Source: an uncultured Bacteroidales bacterium (GTDB taxonomy: Bacteria > Bacteroidota > Bacteroidia > Bacteroidales > UBA932). From it: DNA of 9,311 nucleotides. A program made the position numbers and the translations under genes. Of this stretch, positions 1 through 5,998 are shown piece after piece (positions within the stretch are counted from its first letter, which is position 1; every line of letters begins with the position of its first letter). A model generated the notes under the pieces. It ran no database searches. It worked only from the letters and a program-made list of their open reading frames with translations, and was not told the origin of the DNA. The stretch is taken from the NCBI GenBank assembly GCA_947305045.1, contig CAMZCW010000083.1, positions 1 through 9,311 on the forward strand, read 5' to 3'.

Positions 1-686
1 GCAGCTTTGGCGCAGTGGTAGTAGGGATCCAGCCAAAGGAAGCCGATACCGGCGGTGAGGATGCACAGGAAGAACCACCCGATGAAACTGAGCTGCAGCC
101 AGAACAGGTCGAACTTGTGGCCGCGCATCATGAAGCGGCTGCGGTCGATGGCCTCGTTTGCGCTGAGTTCCGGATTCTCCTCCAGAATGTATTCGGTCAT
201 GGCGTAAGAATAGATTTTGACGATGCCCGGAATAATGAACAGAAAGGTCCAGAGGGCGATGAAAATATTCTTGAGCAACTGGCCCCATACCTTGTGCCAG
301 TAATTGGAGAAGGCAATGTGCACGGTGTTGTACAGGAGATTGTTCTCCTTGGCAGCCACCAGGCGGCGGAAGGCGTTGGCATAGCCCAGGGCGATGGGGG
401 CAAGAATGAAAATCTGGAACAGTGTGGTGGCTCCCGATGTGCCGTTGGCGCGGCGCTGCATGGAAAGGAACTCCGGACTCTGGATGACGGATGCCATCTG
501 GGAGATGCTGCGCGTGCCTGCAATGTTTTCCTGGGCATATTGCTGCATTTTTACACTGTTGTAAGCCGTGGGCCCGGCGAAGGCGCCGGCCAGGATGACA
601 TACAGAAGGGCCAGGATAACTGCTTTCCCCCAGTTTCCGCGGAGGGCCTCCAGGGCTTCATTTTTGAAAAAATGGTTCGTTTTCAT
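1..686 (-). CDS. DUF975 family integral membrane protein (3' end outside window)
   Basis: The reading frame opens at ATG 686 (MKTNHFFKNEALEALRGNWG) and stays open to the window edge, giving 228 residues with no stop. Hydrophobic segments are seen near residues 21-38 (AVILALLYVILAGAFAG), about 85-100 (LFQIFILAPIALGYANAF), about 135-150 (IFIALWTFLFIIPGIVKIYSY) and about 195-215 (FIGWFFLCILTAGIGFLWL). The segment SYAMTEYILEENPELSANEA, followed by IDRSRFMMRGHKFDLFWLQLS, is characteristic of DUF975 proteins, as is the W-LDPYY-end. The family is a multi-pass inner-membrane protein of unknown function, so no role is assigned. It is divergent from lemA across a 72-bp gap that holds overlapping promoters. 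Family assignment is from motif memory and fairly secure. Confidence 0.85.
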   Translation of the reverse strand, partial: MKTNHFFKNEALEALRGNWGKAVILALLYVILAGAFAGPTAYNSVKMQQYAQENIAGTRSISQMASVIQSPEFLSMQRRANGTSGATTLFQIFILAPIALGYANAFRRLVAAKENNLLYNTVHIAFSNYWHKVWGQLLKNIFIALWTFLFIIPGIVKIYSYAMTEYILEENPELSANEAIDRSRFMMRGHKFDLFWLQLSFIGWFFLCILTAGIGFLWLDPYYHCAKA

Positions 687-706
687 ACGCAAATACTTGT
701 AATCTA

Positions 707-737
707 TTGACAAATTTACGCATTTTTTAGATATTTG
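707..737 (+). promoter_or_regulatory. Possible promoter for lemA-DUF2207
   Basis: TTG (707-709) followed after 20 nt by GATATTTG (730-737), one mismatch from TAnnTTTG. Initiation just downstream would leave a leader of about 15 nt before ATG 759. It interleaves with the minus-strand promoter at 711-742. No Shine-Dalgarno sequence is visible before ATG 759, as is usual in this phylum. Confidence 0.4.
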
Positions 738-742
738 TACAA
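711..742 (-). promoter_or_regulatory. Bacteroidota-type promoter for the DUF975 gene
   Basis: On the minus strand TAAATTTG (718-711) matches the Bacteroidota -7 consensus TAnnTTTG exactly. A TTG (742-740) lies 21 nt upstream as the -33 element. The predicted transcript would begin roughly 15-20 nt before the ATG at 686. The element overlaps the oppositely directed lemA promoter, so the two would compete or be co-regulated. Confidence 0.5.
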
Positions 743-758
743 CAAATATTATTCAGCT

Positions 759-1301
759 ATGCTTTGGATTATCATCGCCGTTGTCGCAGTACTGGTACTG
801 TGGATTATTTCTGTTCAGAACAAGCTTGTGAAAAGCGACGAATTCTGCAACAATGCGTTAAAACAAATCAATGTGCAGCAAATCAGCCGCTTTGACGCGC
901 TGCAGGCGCTCATCAAGCTCACCCGGGAGTATGCGTCCTATGAGGCGGAGACCCTCCAGAAAATTGTGGATGCCCGCAAGATTACTTCTTCGGCAGCACC
1001 TACCGCTGAACAGATCAATGCCAATGAGGAGGCCCTGAAGGAAATCAGCGCCAAACTCATCGCCGTGGCCGAGGCCTATCCGGATCTCAAGGCCAACCAG
1101 AACTACCAGCAAACCATGCAAAGCATCGAGAAGTATGAGGAGAATGTCCGTCTGTCCCGTATGACCTACAATGACACCGTCACCCGCTTTAACCAGCAGG
1201 TGCGTTCCTTCCCGGCTTCCGCCGTTGCCGGCATGCTGGGCTTTGCCAAGCGGGATTATCTGGCCGATGACGTTTCCAAGAAAGACTATCCTACCATCTA
1301 A
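759..1301 (+). CDS. lemA: LemA family membrane-anchored protein
   Basis: The product is 180 residues, within the normal LemA length. An N-terminal membrane anchor (MLWIIIAVVAVLVLWIISVQ, residues 1-20) is followed by the family's helical domain: the NKLVKSDEFCNNALKQINVQ stretch, then SRFDALQALIKLTREYASYEAETLQKIVDAR. The C-terminal part has YNDTVTRFNQQVRSFPASAV and GMLGFAKRDYL, matching the YN-x-FN-x-FP-x-GF end of LemA proteins. ATG 759 is preferred over an in-frame TTG at 735, because 735 lies inside the promoter -7 box and would add a polar leader before the anchor. It is the first gene of an operon with the DUF2207 gene 3 nt downstream, a pairing known across bacteria. LemA function is unresolved; a role in envelope processes is often suggested. 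Confidence 0.92.
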   Translation: MLWIIIAVVAVLVLWIISVQNKLVKSDEFCNNALKQINVQQISRFDALQALIKLTREYASYEAETLQKIVDARKITSSAAPTAEQINANEEALKEISAKLIAVAEAYPDLKANQNYQQTMQSIEKYEENVRLSRMTYNDTVTRFNQQVRSFPASAVAGMLGFAKRDYLADDVSKKDYPTI

Positions 1302-1304
1302 CCT

Positions 1305-2972
1305 ATGAGGCGCTTTTTAGCCTTTTTAACGGCCGCTGTCCTGGGGTTCGGGGCGGCGGCGCAAAGCGTAGACTGCATCCGCGACGTGGATATCCGCGTG
1401 GAGGTGCAGCAGGACGGTTCCGCCTGGATTACCCAGCAGTGGGACGTGAAAGTGAACAGCTCCGGAACGGAGTGGTACATGCCTGTAAGTAACCTTGGCG
1501 CCATGACGGTGAGCGGGTTGCAGGTATCGGAAAACGGCACGCCATACCAGGCGCTGGGGGAGGACTGGGACATCGACCGCTCCCGCAGCTGGAAAGAGGG
1601 AAAGTGCGGTATCGTCCCCAAGAAGAATGGCGTAGAGCTATGCTGGGGCTTGGGTGACACCGGCTGGCACCAGTGGACGGCGCGTTTTTACGTGACCGGG
1701 CTGGTCCAGGCCTATGACGATGCAGACGCCTTCAACTTCATGTTCGTGAACCGTGGCCTGTCGCCGGCCCCGGAACATGTGCGGGTTACTATCGTTCCTG
1801 CTTTTGCGTGTCCGGAATGGACCCTCGACAATACGCGTGTATGGGGCTTTGGCTTTTATGGCGATATCAACGTGGTGGATGGCGCCGTGGTAGAAGAATC
1901 GTCCGAGAGCCTTTCTTCCTCCAGCGCCGTGATTGGCCTGGTGAAGTTTGAGAAGGGGATGTTCCAGCCTGCCGTGGTGGCGGGCGGTCCCTTCCAGGAC
2001 CTGCTGGACCGCGCCCTGGACGGCAGTTCCTATGGGGAAGAGGATGACAGTTTCCCGGTCTGGTTCGGCATCCTGGTGGCCCTGGCTTTCGTAGGGGGTA
2101 TTGCCCTGCTTGTCTTTGTGGCGGTGGCATCGGCCCTGGGGTACAAGTGGAGCAAAAAACTCTTCGGCAAAACCAAGATCGAAGGCTGGTACCGGGATGT
2201 ACCGCTGGATGGGAACCTGCTGGCAGCGGAATATGCGCTGGTGAAAGGCCGGCGCTTTGCGGCTTCTACTCCGGGCGAGAACATCATTGGCGCCATGTTC
2301 CTCCGCTGGATTATGAACGGAGACCTGGTGGTGCAGCCGGACGTGAAGGACTACAAACGCGTGAACCTGTTGTTCAAGAGCCAGACCGTTTCGGCCGATG
2401 ACGTGGAGCAGGACCTCTATGACTGGGCGCGTACGGCCGCCGGCGACAACCTCCTGCTGGAAAAGAACGAATTTGAGAAGTGGAGCAAGAAGAACGCCGC
2501 CAAGATGGCCGGCTGGCCGGACCGCGCCGTAGCCCGGGGCAAAACTTGGTTCCATAACAAGGGGTACTTTGTGAGGGACGGCGTTTGTTCAGCGCAGGGG
2601 GCTGTTGAGGCCTGCCATGTCATTGAGTTCCAGAACTTCTTGAAGGACTTCACCCTGAGCGACCAGCGCGGAGCAGATGAAGTGAAACTGTGGAAAGAGT
2701 ACCTGGTGTATGCCCAGCTCTTTGGCATTGCCGACAAAGTGGCGCAGCAGTTCAAGAAACTGTATCCCTCGGAGTTTGCCATGGTGGCGCAGTCCTCCGG
2801 CATGGATGTCACTACCATGATATACACCATGAACTGGACTAACCGCATGAGCACGCGTGCTTTCAACAACGCGGCGGCGCGCACCGGCAGCATCTCCGGC
2901 ACGGGCGGCCACACCTCCTTTGGCGGCGGTGGCGGCTTCTCCGGCGGTGGCTTCGGCGGTGGTGCCCGCTAG
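1305..2972 (+). CDS. DUF2207 family membrane protein with Gly-rich C-terminus
   Basis: The product is 555 residues. A Sec signal peptide (residues 1-19, ending GFGAAA|Q) leads into an extracytoplasmic beta-rich domain (about 20-200: an RDVDIRVEVQQDGSAWITQQWDV region, then a FNFMFVNRGL region). A Ser-rich linker (about 198-208) follows, then one transmembrane helix (about 251-278, PVWFGILVALAFVGGIALLVFVAV). The cytoplasmic part opens with GWYRDVPLDGNLLAAEYAL (about 294-312) and contains WKEYLVYAQLFGIADKVAQQ, both hallmarks of DUF2207. The protein ends in a run of Gly/Phe/Ser (GGGGGFSGGGFGGGAR), also common in the family. It starts 3 nt after the lemA stop, so the two are surely co-transcribed and probably coupled in translation. 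Its biochemical role is unknown; the LemA association is the best functional clue. Confidence 0.92.
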   Translation: MRRFLAFLTAAVLGFGAAAQSVDCIRDVDIRVEVQQDGSAWITQQWDVKVNSSGTEWYMPVSNLGAMTVSGLQVSENGTPYQALGEDWDIDRSRSWKEGKCGIVPKKNGVELCWGLGDTGWHQWTARFYVTGLVQAYDDADAFNFMFVNRGLSPAPEHVRVTIVPAFACPEWTLDNTRVWGFGFYGDINVVDGAVVEESSESLSSSSAVIGLVKFEKGMFQPAVVAGGPFQDLLDRALDGSSYGEEDDSFPVWFGILVALAFVGGIALLVFVAVASALGYKWSKKLFGKTKIEGWYRDVPLDGNLLAAEYALVKGRRFAASTPGENIIGAMFLRWIMNGDLVVQPDVKDYKRVNLLFKSQTVSADDVEQDLYDWARTAAGDNLLLEKNEFEKWSKKNAAKMAGWPDRAVARGKTWFHNKGYFVRDGVCSAQGAVEACHVIEFQNFLKDFTLSDQRGADEVKLWKEYLVYAQLFGIADKVAQQFKKLYPSEFAMVAQSSGMDVTTMIYTMNWTNRMSTRAFNNAAARTGSISGTGGHTSFGGGGGFSGGGFGGGAR

Positions 2973-3037
2973 CTTTGTGCTCATTGGCGGCTGGTCACGC
3001 GTGACTGCTAACCAACAGACTCTGAGTGAGTTATATA

Positions 3038-3070
3038 ATAATCCTCGTTCGATTTTTGAACGAGGATTAT
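3038..3070 (+). terminator. Hairpin terminator after lemA operon
   Basis: A 13-bp perfect stem (ATAATCCTCGTTC 3038-3050 and its complement 3058-3070) with a 7-nt loop GATTTTT lies 65 nt after the DUF2207 stop. The A/T-rich outer stem gives a short A-side/U-side pair, so it may act in both directions. There is no long U-tract beyond the stem, which keeps confidence moderate. Its outer stem ATAATCCTCG/CGAGGATTAT recurs in the hairpin after xylA. Confidence 0.55.
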
Positions 3071-3107
3071 ATTATAAGATGCTGATAATGAGTCCATTAG
3101 TTGTCAC

Positions 3108-3396
3108 GCACTATTCCGGGACAATGTGCAGAATAGCTTGTAAATCACTTTGCCGCTAGGCAATGGATGGACAAGTCAATGGATGGATAGGTAAGCGAGC
3201 CTGTCGGAGCATGCATTTACATACATTGAGCACCTGTTTCATCACAGGTCCATACTGCCGTTATCGTCCCATTCTTTGGACCCATGACAACACTCGGGCA
3301 ACAATTCGTCTAAAAACGGAGGGTGGTTAAAGCACAGCACCATGGCCCTGAGGGCATTCTAGAAGGGGAGGGTGTGCTTTAACGGGGGCAGACAAT
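3108..3396 (+). repeat. Left copy of a long inverted repeat (IR-L)
   Basis: This stretch is the reverse complement of 5998-6407, aligned by eye. Identity is perfect for 157 bp (3177-3333 versus the complement of 6199-6355) and nearly perfect for a further stretch outward (3118-3176), with two differences near 3150-3155 and one extra 16-bp piece. That extra piece is a duplication of CAATGGATGG (3161-3170 and 3177-3186) around ACAAGT. Inside is a small hairpin ACCTGT-TTCATC-ACAGGT (3232-3249). At 3318-3383 lies one palindrome-bounded unit (TTAAAGCACA 3327-3336 ... TGTGCTTTAA 3373-3382). The repeat starts 38 nt after the terminator hairpin and ends 25 nt before the rimM stop. No protein gene is seen in 2973-3421. 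Confidence 0.9.
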
Positions 3397-3421
3397 TTTT
3401 CTGCGGGTGCATCGGCGCTTG

Positions 3422-3919
3422 CTACGCTTTATGCTCCAGGTCCAAAATGCCCTCCGGAATGGACAGGGTAAGGGTTTGAGCCGATTCATCCACGGAAACC
3501 ACCAAATCCTCGTGGAAGGGAAGCAGAACCTCCTCGCCATCGGGGCGTTCCACCCACAGGCAGAGGTTGCCGGGGATGTCTTCGTAGTCCACTACGGTCC
3601 CGACGGTCTGGCCGTCTGCGCGGCAGACTTTCCAGCCCACCAGGGCTTCTTCCTCTTCTTCCTCAAAATAATCGGCATAGACAGACTGCCCGGACAGCTC
3701 GTCGGCGTCTTTGAGCGAGCGCACGCCGGTCAGGCGCACCAGGGCACGATTGTTTCCCCTGGGCGTAAACGATTCAAAATAAAAGGGAACCGGCAGTCCA
3801 TCGAATTCGATGAATACCGGTTCCTGAAGGTCCATATCTTCCGGGACGACGTCGAAAAAGCTCAAGAGCAGCTCGCCATCGGTCCCGTTGGATTTGAGTA
3901 CCTGGGCTACTCGCAGCAT
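3422..3919 (-). CDS. rimM: Ribosome maturation factor RimM
   Basis: The product is 165 residues, a normal size for RimM, which binds S19 and aids 30S head assembly during 16S rRNA maturation in the cytoplasm. The N-terminal RimM beta-barrel spans about residues 3-82 (VAQVLKSNGTDGELLLSF, then VPFYFESFTPRGNNRALVRL and TGVRSLKDADELSGQSVY). A short acidic linker EEEEEE (86-91) follows. The PRC-barrel domain spans about 93-163 (LVGWKVCRADGQTVGTVVDY, then EEVLLPFHEDLVVSVD). The start ATG shares one base with the rpsP stop (TAATG), which fixes the start and implies translational coupling. The usual trmD or rplS neighbours do not follow; the gene runs straight into the inverted repeat. Confidence 0.95.
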   Translation of the reverse strand: MLRVAQVLKSNGTDGELLLSFFDVVPEDMDLQEPVFIEFDGLPVPFYFESFTPRGNNRALVRLTGVRSLKDADELSGQSVYADYFEEEEEEALVGWKVCRADGQTVGTVVDYEDIPGNLCLWVERPDGEEVLLPFHEDLVVSVDESAQTLTLSIPEGILDLEHKA

Positions 3920-4458
3920 TATTCTGCCGGAGCTTCCACGGGTTCTGCGGCGGGAGCCTCTGCAGCAGCTTCCTCTGCGGCCTTGGCGGCAGCTTCAGCC
4001 TCTGCTTTCTTGGCGGCGATGGCCTTGGCGCGAGCCTCGTTTACCTCGGTCTCGTGCTTCTTGGCAGCCTGGGCCTTGGAGATGGCCTCGTTCTTGAGAC
4101 CGCTCTTCTTGGCGGCAATCTTTTCATCGCGCTGGGCTTTCCAAGCGGCGAATTTGGCATCGGCCTGGGCCTCGGTGAGGGCACCCTTGGCAACGCCTTC
4201 TGCCAGGTGTTTGCGCAGCAGCACACCCTCATAGGAGAGAATGCGGCGTGCGACGAGCGTGGGCTGGGCACCTACATTGAGCCAAGCCAGAGCTTTGTCG
4301 CTGTTCAGGACGATGGTTGCAGGATTGGTGTTAGGGTTGTAAGAGCCGAGCTGCTCGATAAATTTACCGTCGCGCGGGGCGCGAGAGTCTGCCACAACAA
4401 TGTGGAAGAATGCAAAATTCTTCTTTCCGTGGCGCTGGAGTCTGATTTTAACAGCCAT
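3919..4458 (-). CDS. rpsP: 30S ribosomal protein S16 with long C-terminal tail
   Basis: The product is 179 residues. The S16 fold occupies about residues 1-80: [60 protein letters not shown] and [20 protein letters not shown]. Residues after about 85 form a charged, Ala/Lys/Glu-rich, probably helical and disordered tail ending [15 protein letters not shown]. Such tails are usual for S16 in Bacteroidota and absent from the roughly 80-residue S16 of E. coli. It is the first gene of the rpsP-rimM operon and is divergent from the outer-membrane protein gene. The high coding bias for GCC/AAG in the tail produces long false frames on the other strand. Confidence 0.96.
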   Translation of the reverse strand: MAVKIRLQRHGKKNFAFFHIVVADSRAPRDGKFIEQLGSYNPNTNPATIVLNSDKALAWLNVGAQPTLVARRILSYEGVLLRKHLAEGVAKGALTEAQADAKFAAWKAQRDEKIAAKKSGLKNEAISKAQAAKKHETEVNEARAKAIAAKKAEAEAAAKAAEEAAAEAPAAEPVEAPAE

Positions 4459-4511
4459 TGTGAATCTGTTTTAAAATAATTAAACGTATTGCCCCAACTC
4501 GTGGGAGCCTG

Positions 4512-4545
4512 CAAAGATAGTAATTATTTTTGAATCCGGGGAAAC
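4512..4545 (-). promoter_or_regulatory. Promoter of rpsP-rimM
   Basis: On the minus strand TATCTTTG (4519-4512) is a perfect TAnnTTTG -7 element. It is followed by GC, the same TATCTTTGCA context as the tRNA-Leu promoter. A GTTTC (4545-4541) about 21 nt upstream is a poor match to the -33 TTG. The implied leader is about 45 nt. No regulatory fold is obvious in it. Confidence 0.6.
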
Positions 4546-4613
4546 TTTTTTATGTGCGCAACGTTTTTTTGACAAGTTGCATCTTTCTTATAGTTATGGT
4601 AAAGAGTCAAGTG

Positions 4614-5201
4614 ATGAAACAGTTTTCTGCGTTGCTGGCTACACTCGTGGCCTGTTTGCTCTTCAGCCTCCCTTCCGGGGCGCAAGGTAAGCACGAAATT
4701 AACCTGTACATGAGTGGCGCCTGCAGCGAATATCTCGAGCTAAACACGCCTAGGGACTATACCATGGACTTGTATGGCCTCTATGAAACGCAGGTGCAGT
4801 ACATCCAGAGCGGTCCCGGACTCACGCTGGAGTACAATTATGCCCTGCTGAACTGGCTCGTGCTAGGCGGACAATTCAACTATCACCGCGTTATATGGGA
4901 CCAGTACTCCCGGGTGGGCGGTAATCGAGCCAACTATACCAACACCAAGAATAAGGTGGCCCTTTTGCCCCAGGCGAAGTTCCGTATCCCCGGAATGAGG
5001 CATTTCCGCCTGTACGCCAAGGTGGCTGTAGGCATGATGCTGAATATAGGCCACTATTATACACAAGATCCCGTGGTGTTTGCCTGGGACGTAGTGCCCA
5101 TCGGCTGCGAATGGGGCGGGCAACGCGTTTATGGAACGGCGGAGTTGGCCTACGGCAGTGTCATTAAAGGCGGCCGTATCGGCATTGGTTTTAGATTTTA
5201 A
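4614..5201 (+). CDS. Predicted small outer-membrane beta-barrel protein, function unknown
   Basis: The product is 195 residues, counted from ATG 4614. An in-frame TTG exists at 4530, but it would bury the signal peptide behind 28 residues. Residues 1-23 form a Sec signal peptide (MKQFSALLATLVACLLFSLP, then SGAQ). The mature part has alternating amphipathic, aromatic-rich strands: HEINLYMSG, GLTLEYNYALLNWLVLGGQF, KVALLPQAKFRI, HFRLYAKVAVGMMLN, VYGTAELAYGS and GGRIGIGFRF. The last residue is Phe, as expected for a BAM substrate. This fits an 8-stranded porin-like or opacity-like barrel, an inference from pattern alone; no family is recognised. The lipoprotein gene follows after 11 nt, so the two are probably one operon and may act together at the outer membrane. 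A possible promoter is TTTG 4568-4571 with TAGTTATG 4590-4597 (18 nt apart), one mismatch from the -7 consensus. Confidence 0.8.
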   Translation: MKQFSALLATLVACLLFSLPSGAQGKHEINLYMSGACSEYLELNTPRDYTMDLYGLYETQVQYIQSGPGLTLEYNYALLNWLVLGGQFNYHRVIWDQYSRVGGNRANYTNTKNKVALLPQAKFRIPGMRHFRLYAKVAVGMMLNIGHYYTQDPVVFAWDVVPIGCEWGGQRVYGTAELAYGSVIKGGRIGIGFRF

Positions 5202-5212
5202 TACTGGTAACT

Positions 5213-5818
5213 ATGAAAAAAGCACTCTATATCCTGACCATCGCCGTTATGGCCGCCGCTTGTTCCAAAGGGAGCCGTGTTAACCCGGATAGTGCCGCTG
5301 TGGGCGGGTACAGTACGTACAACAGTTCTCCGGTAGGACAATACATGATGTCCATTGCCGATGACCTTGTCGCCGGCGCCCTCACCGAACTGGAAACGTC
5401 CTTTCTGCTGGAAAAGAGCGAAGTGACCTGGAACAGCCGTTTCAAGGGAATGACCATCGTCAAGGCCGACGAGATGGACGATACCTGGTCCCTGACTTAT
5501 GAGGGCCAGCTTACGATGGGAGGCAGCACGTACGAAACCCGTTTTTCCATTGTGGCCACCCGGGAGGTCGTTCAGGAGGGGCAGCATGCCGATTGGACTG
5601 TAAGCGTCAGCGGCACGCGGACAGAAAGGGAGGGATACAGCTGCAAGTTTGACGGATTGGGCGGTCTGGGCTACCAGACAGGGGGCTCCAGAACAGGCTG
5701 GAACCGGATTTACGGCAAACTTTCCATGGATGTGTTCAAGGACAATGCTCGGATAGACACGGGACTTCTGGTTTTCAATGGCACGCCTTCTGCTGCGCAG
5801 TTTGTTCGGGGCTTGTAA
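5213..5818 (+). CDS. Predicted lipoprotein, function unknown
   Basis: The product is 201 residues. The N-terminus MKKALYILTIAVMAAACSKG is a lipoprotein signal peptide with the lipidated Cys at residue 17 (AAAC). The residues after Cys (SKGSRVN) lack the acidic patch typical of Bacteroidota surface-export signals, so a periplasm-facing lipoprotein is more likely. The rest is mostly short beta-type segments (MDDTWSLTYEGQLTMGGSTY, DWTVSVSGTRTEREGYSCKF, IDTGLLVFNG) and may form a small beta-sandwich; this is a guess. No known family is recognised. It begins 11 nt after the barrel-protein stop. The tRNA-Leu promoter starts 17 nt after its stop and no separate terminator is visible. Confidence 0.82.
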   Translation: MKKALYILTIAVMAAACSKGSRVNPDSAAVGGYSTYNSSPVGQYMMSIADDLVAGALTELETSFLLEKSEVTWNSRFKGMTIVKADEMDDTWSLTYEGQLTMGGSTYETRFSIVATREVVQEGQHADWTVSVSGTRTEREGYSCKFDGLGGLGYQTGGSRTGWNRIYGKLSMDVFKDNARIDTGLLVFNGTPSAAQFVRGL

Positions 5819-5834
5819 AAAAGTATCAAAAAAG

Positions 5835-5866
5835 TTTTGGGAATTCAAAAATGCTCACTATCTTTG
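5835..5866 (+). promoter_or_regulatory. Promoter of tRNA-Leu
   Basis: TTTTG (5835-5839), then 19 nt, then TATCTTTG (5859-5866): an almost ideal Bacteroidota -33/-7 pair. Initiation would fall a few nt before the mature tRNA 5' end at 5881. It is the cleanest promoter in the window. Confidence 0.75.
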
Positions 5867-5880
5867 CAGTCCCAATTCAA

Positions 5881-5963
5881 GCGGGTGTGGTGAAATGGTA
5901 GACACGCCACTTTGAGGGGGTGGTGGGCATTAGCCCGTGGAAGTTCGACTCTTCTCACCCGCA
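5881..5963 (+). tRNA. tRNA-Leu (anticodon GAG)
   Basis: An 83-nt class II tRNA. The acceptor stem GCGGGTG (5881-5887) pairs with CACCCGC (5956-5962), with discriminator A 5963. The anticodon stem CCACT/GGTGG (5907-5911/5919-5923) carries the loop TTGAGGG with anticodon GAG at 5914-5916, reading CUC and CUU. The long variable arm folds as GGGC-ATTA-GCCC, as required for Leu. The T-arm is GGAAG/CTTCT around TTCGACT. The 3' CCA is not encoded and must be added by the CCA-adding enzyme. Confidence 0.97.
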
Positions 5964-5971
5964 CGCAAAAG

Positions 5972-5998
5972 ACCGACTCTTCGTGAGCCGGTTTTTTA
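5972..5998 (+). terminator. Intrinsic terminator of tRNA-Leu
   Basis: ACCGACTC (5972-5979) and GAGCCGGT (5985-5992) form an 8-position stem with one A-C mismatch and the loop TTCGT. It is followed directly by a T-run (5992-5997). This is a textbook rho-independent terminator 8 nt after the tRNA. The inverted repeat begins exactly where the T-run ends. Confidence 0.85.

Noticed and set aside
15..710. 231-residue plus-strand open frame
   Set aside because: It is the antisense shadow of the DUF975 gene, whose minus-strand frame shows clear membrane segments and family motifs but lacks a stop in the window.
735..758. TTG start for lemA giving 8 extra residues
   Set aside because: The TTG is part of the likely -7 promoter element and the added residues precede the membrane anchor; ATG 759 is the better start.
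2857..3159. 100-residue plus-strand open frame across the end of the DUF2207 gene
   Set aside because: It is an out-of-frame reading of the Gly-rich end, continued through a hairpin and the start of the repeat; no protein-like features.
3407..4234. 275-residue plus-strand open frame with Ala/Ser-rich end
   Set aside because: Antisense to rimM and the Ala/Lys-rich tail of rpsP; the low-complexity composition is the complement of that tail.
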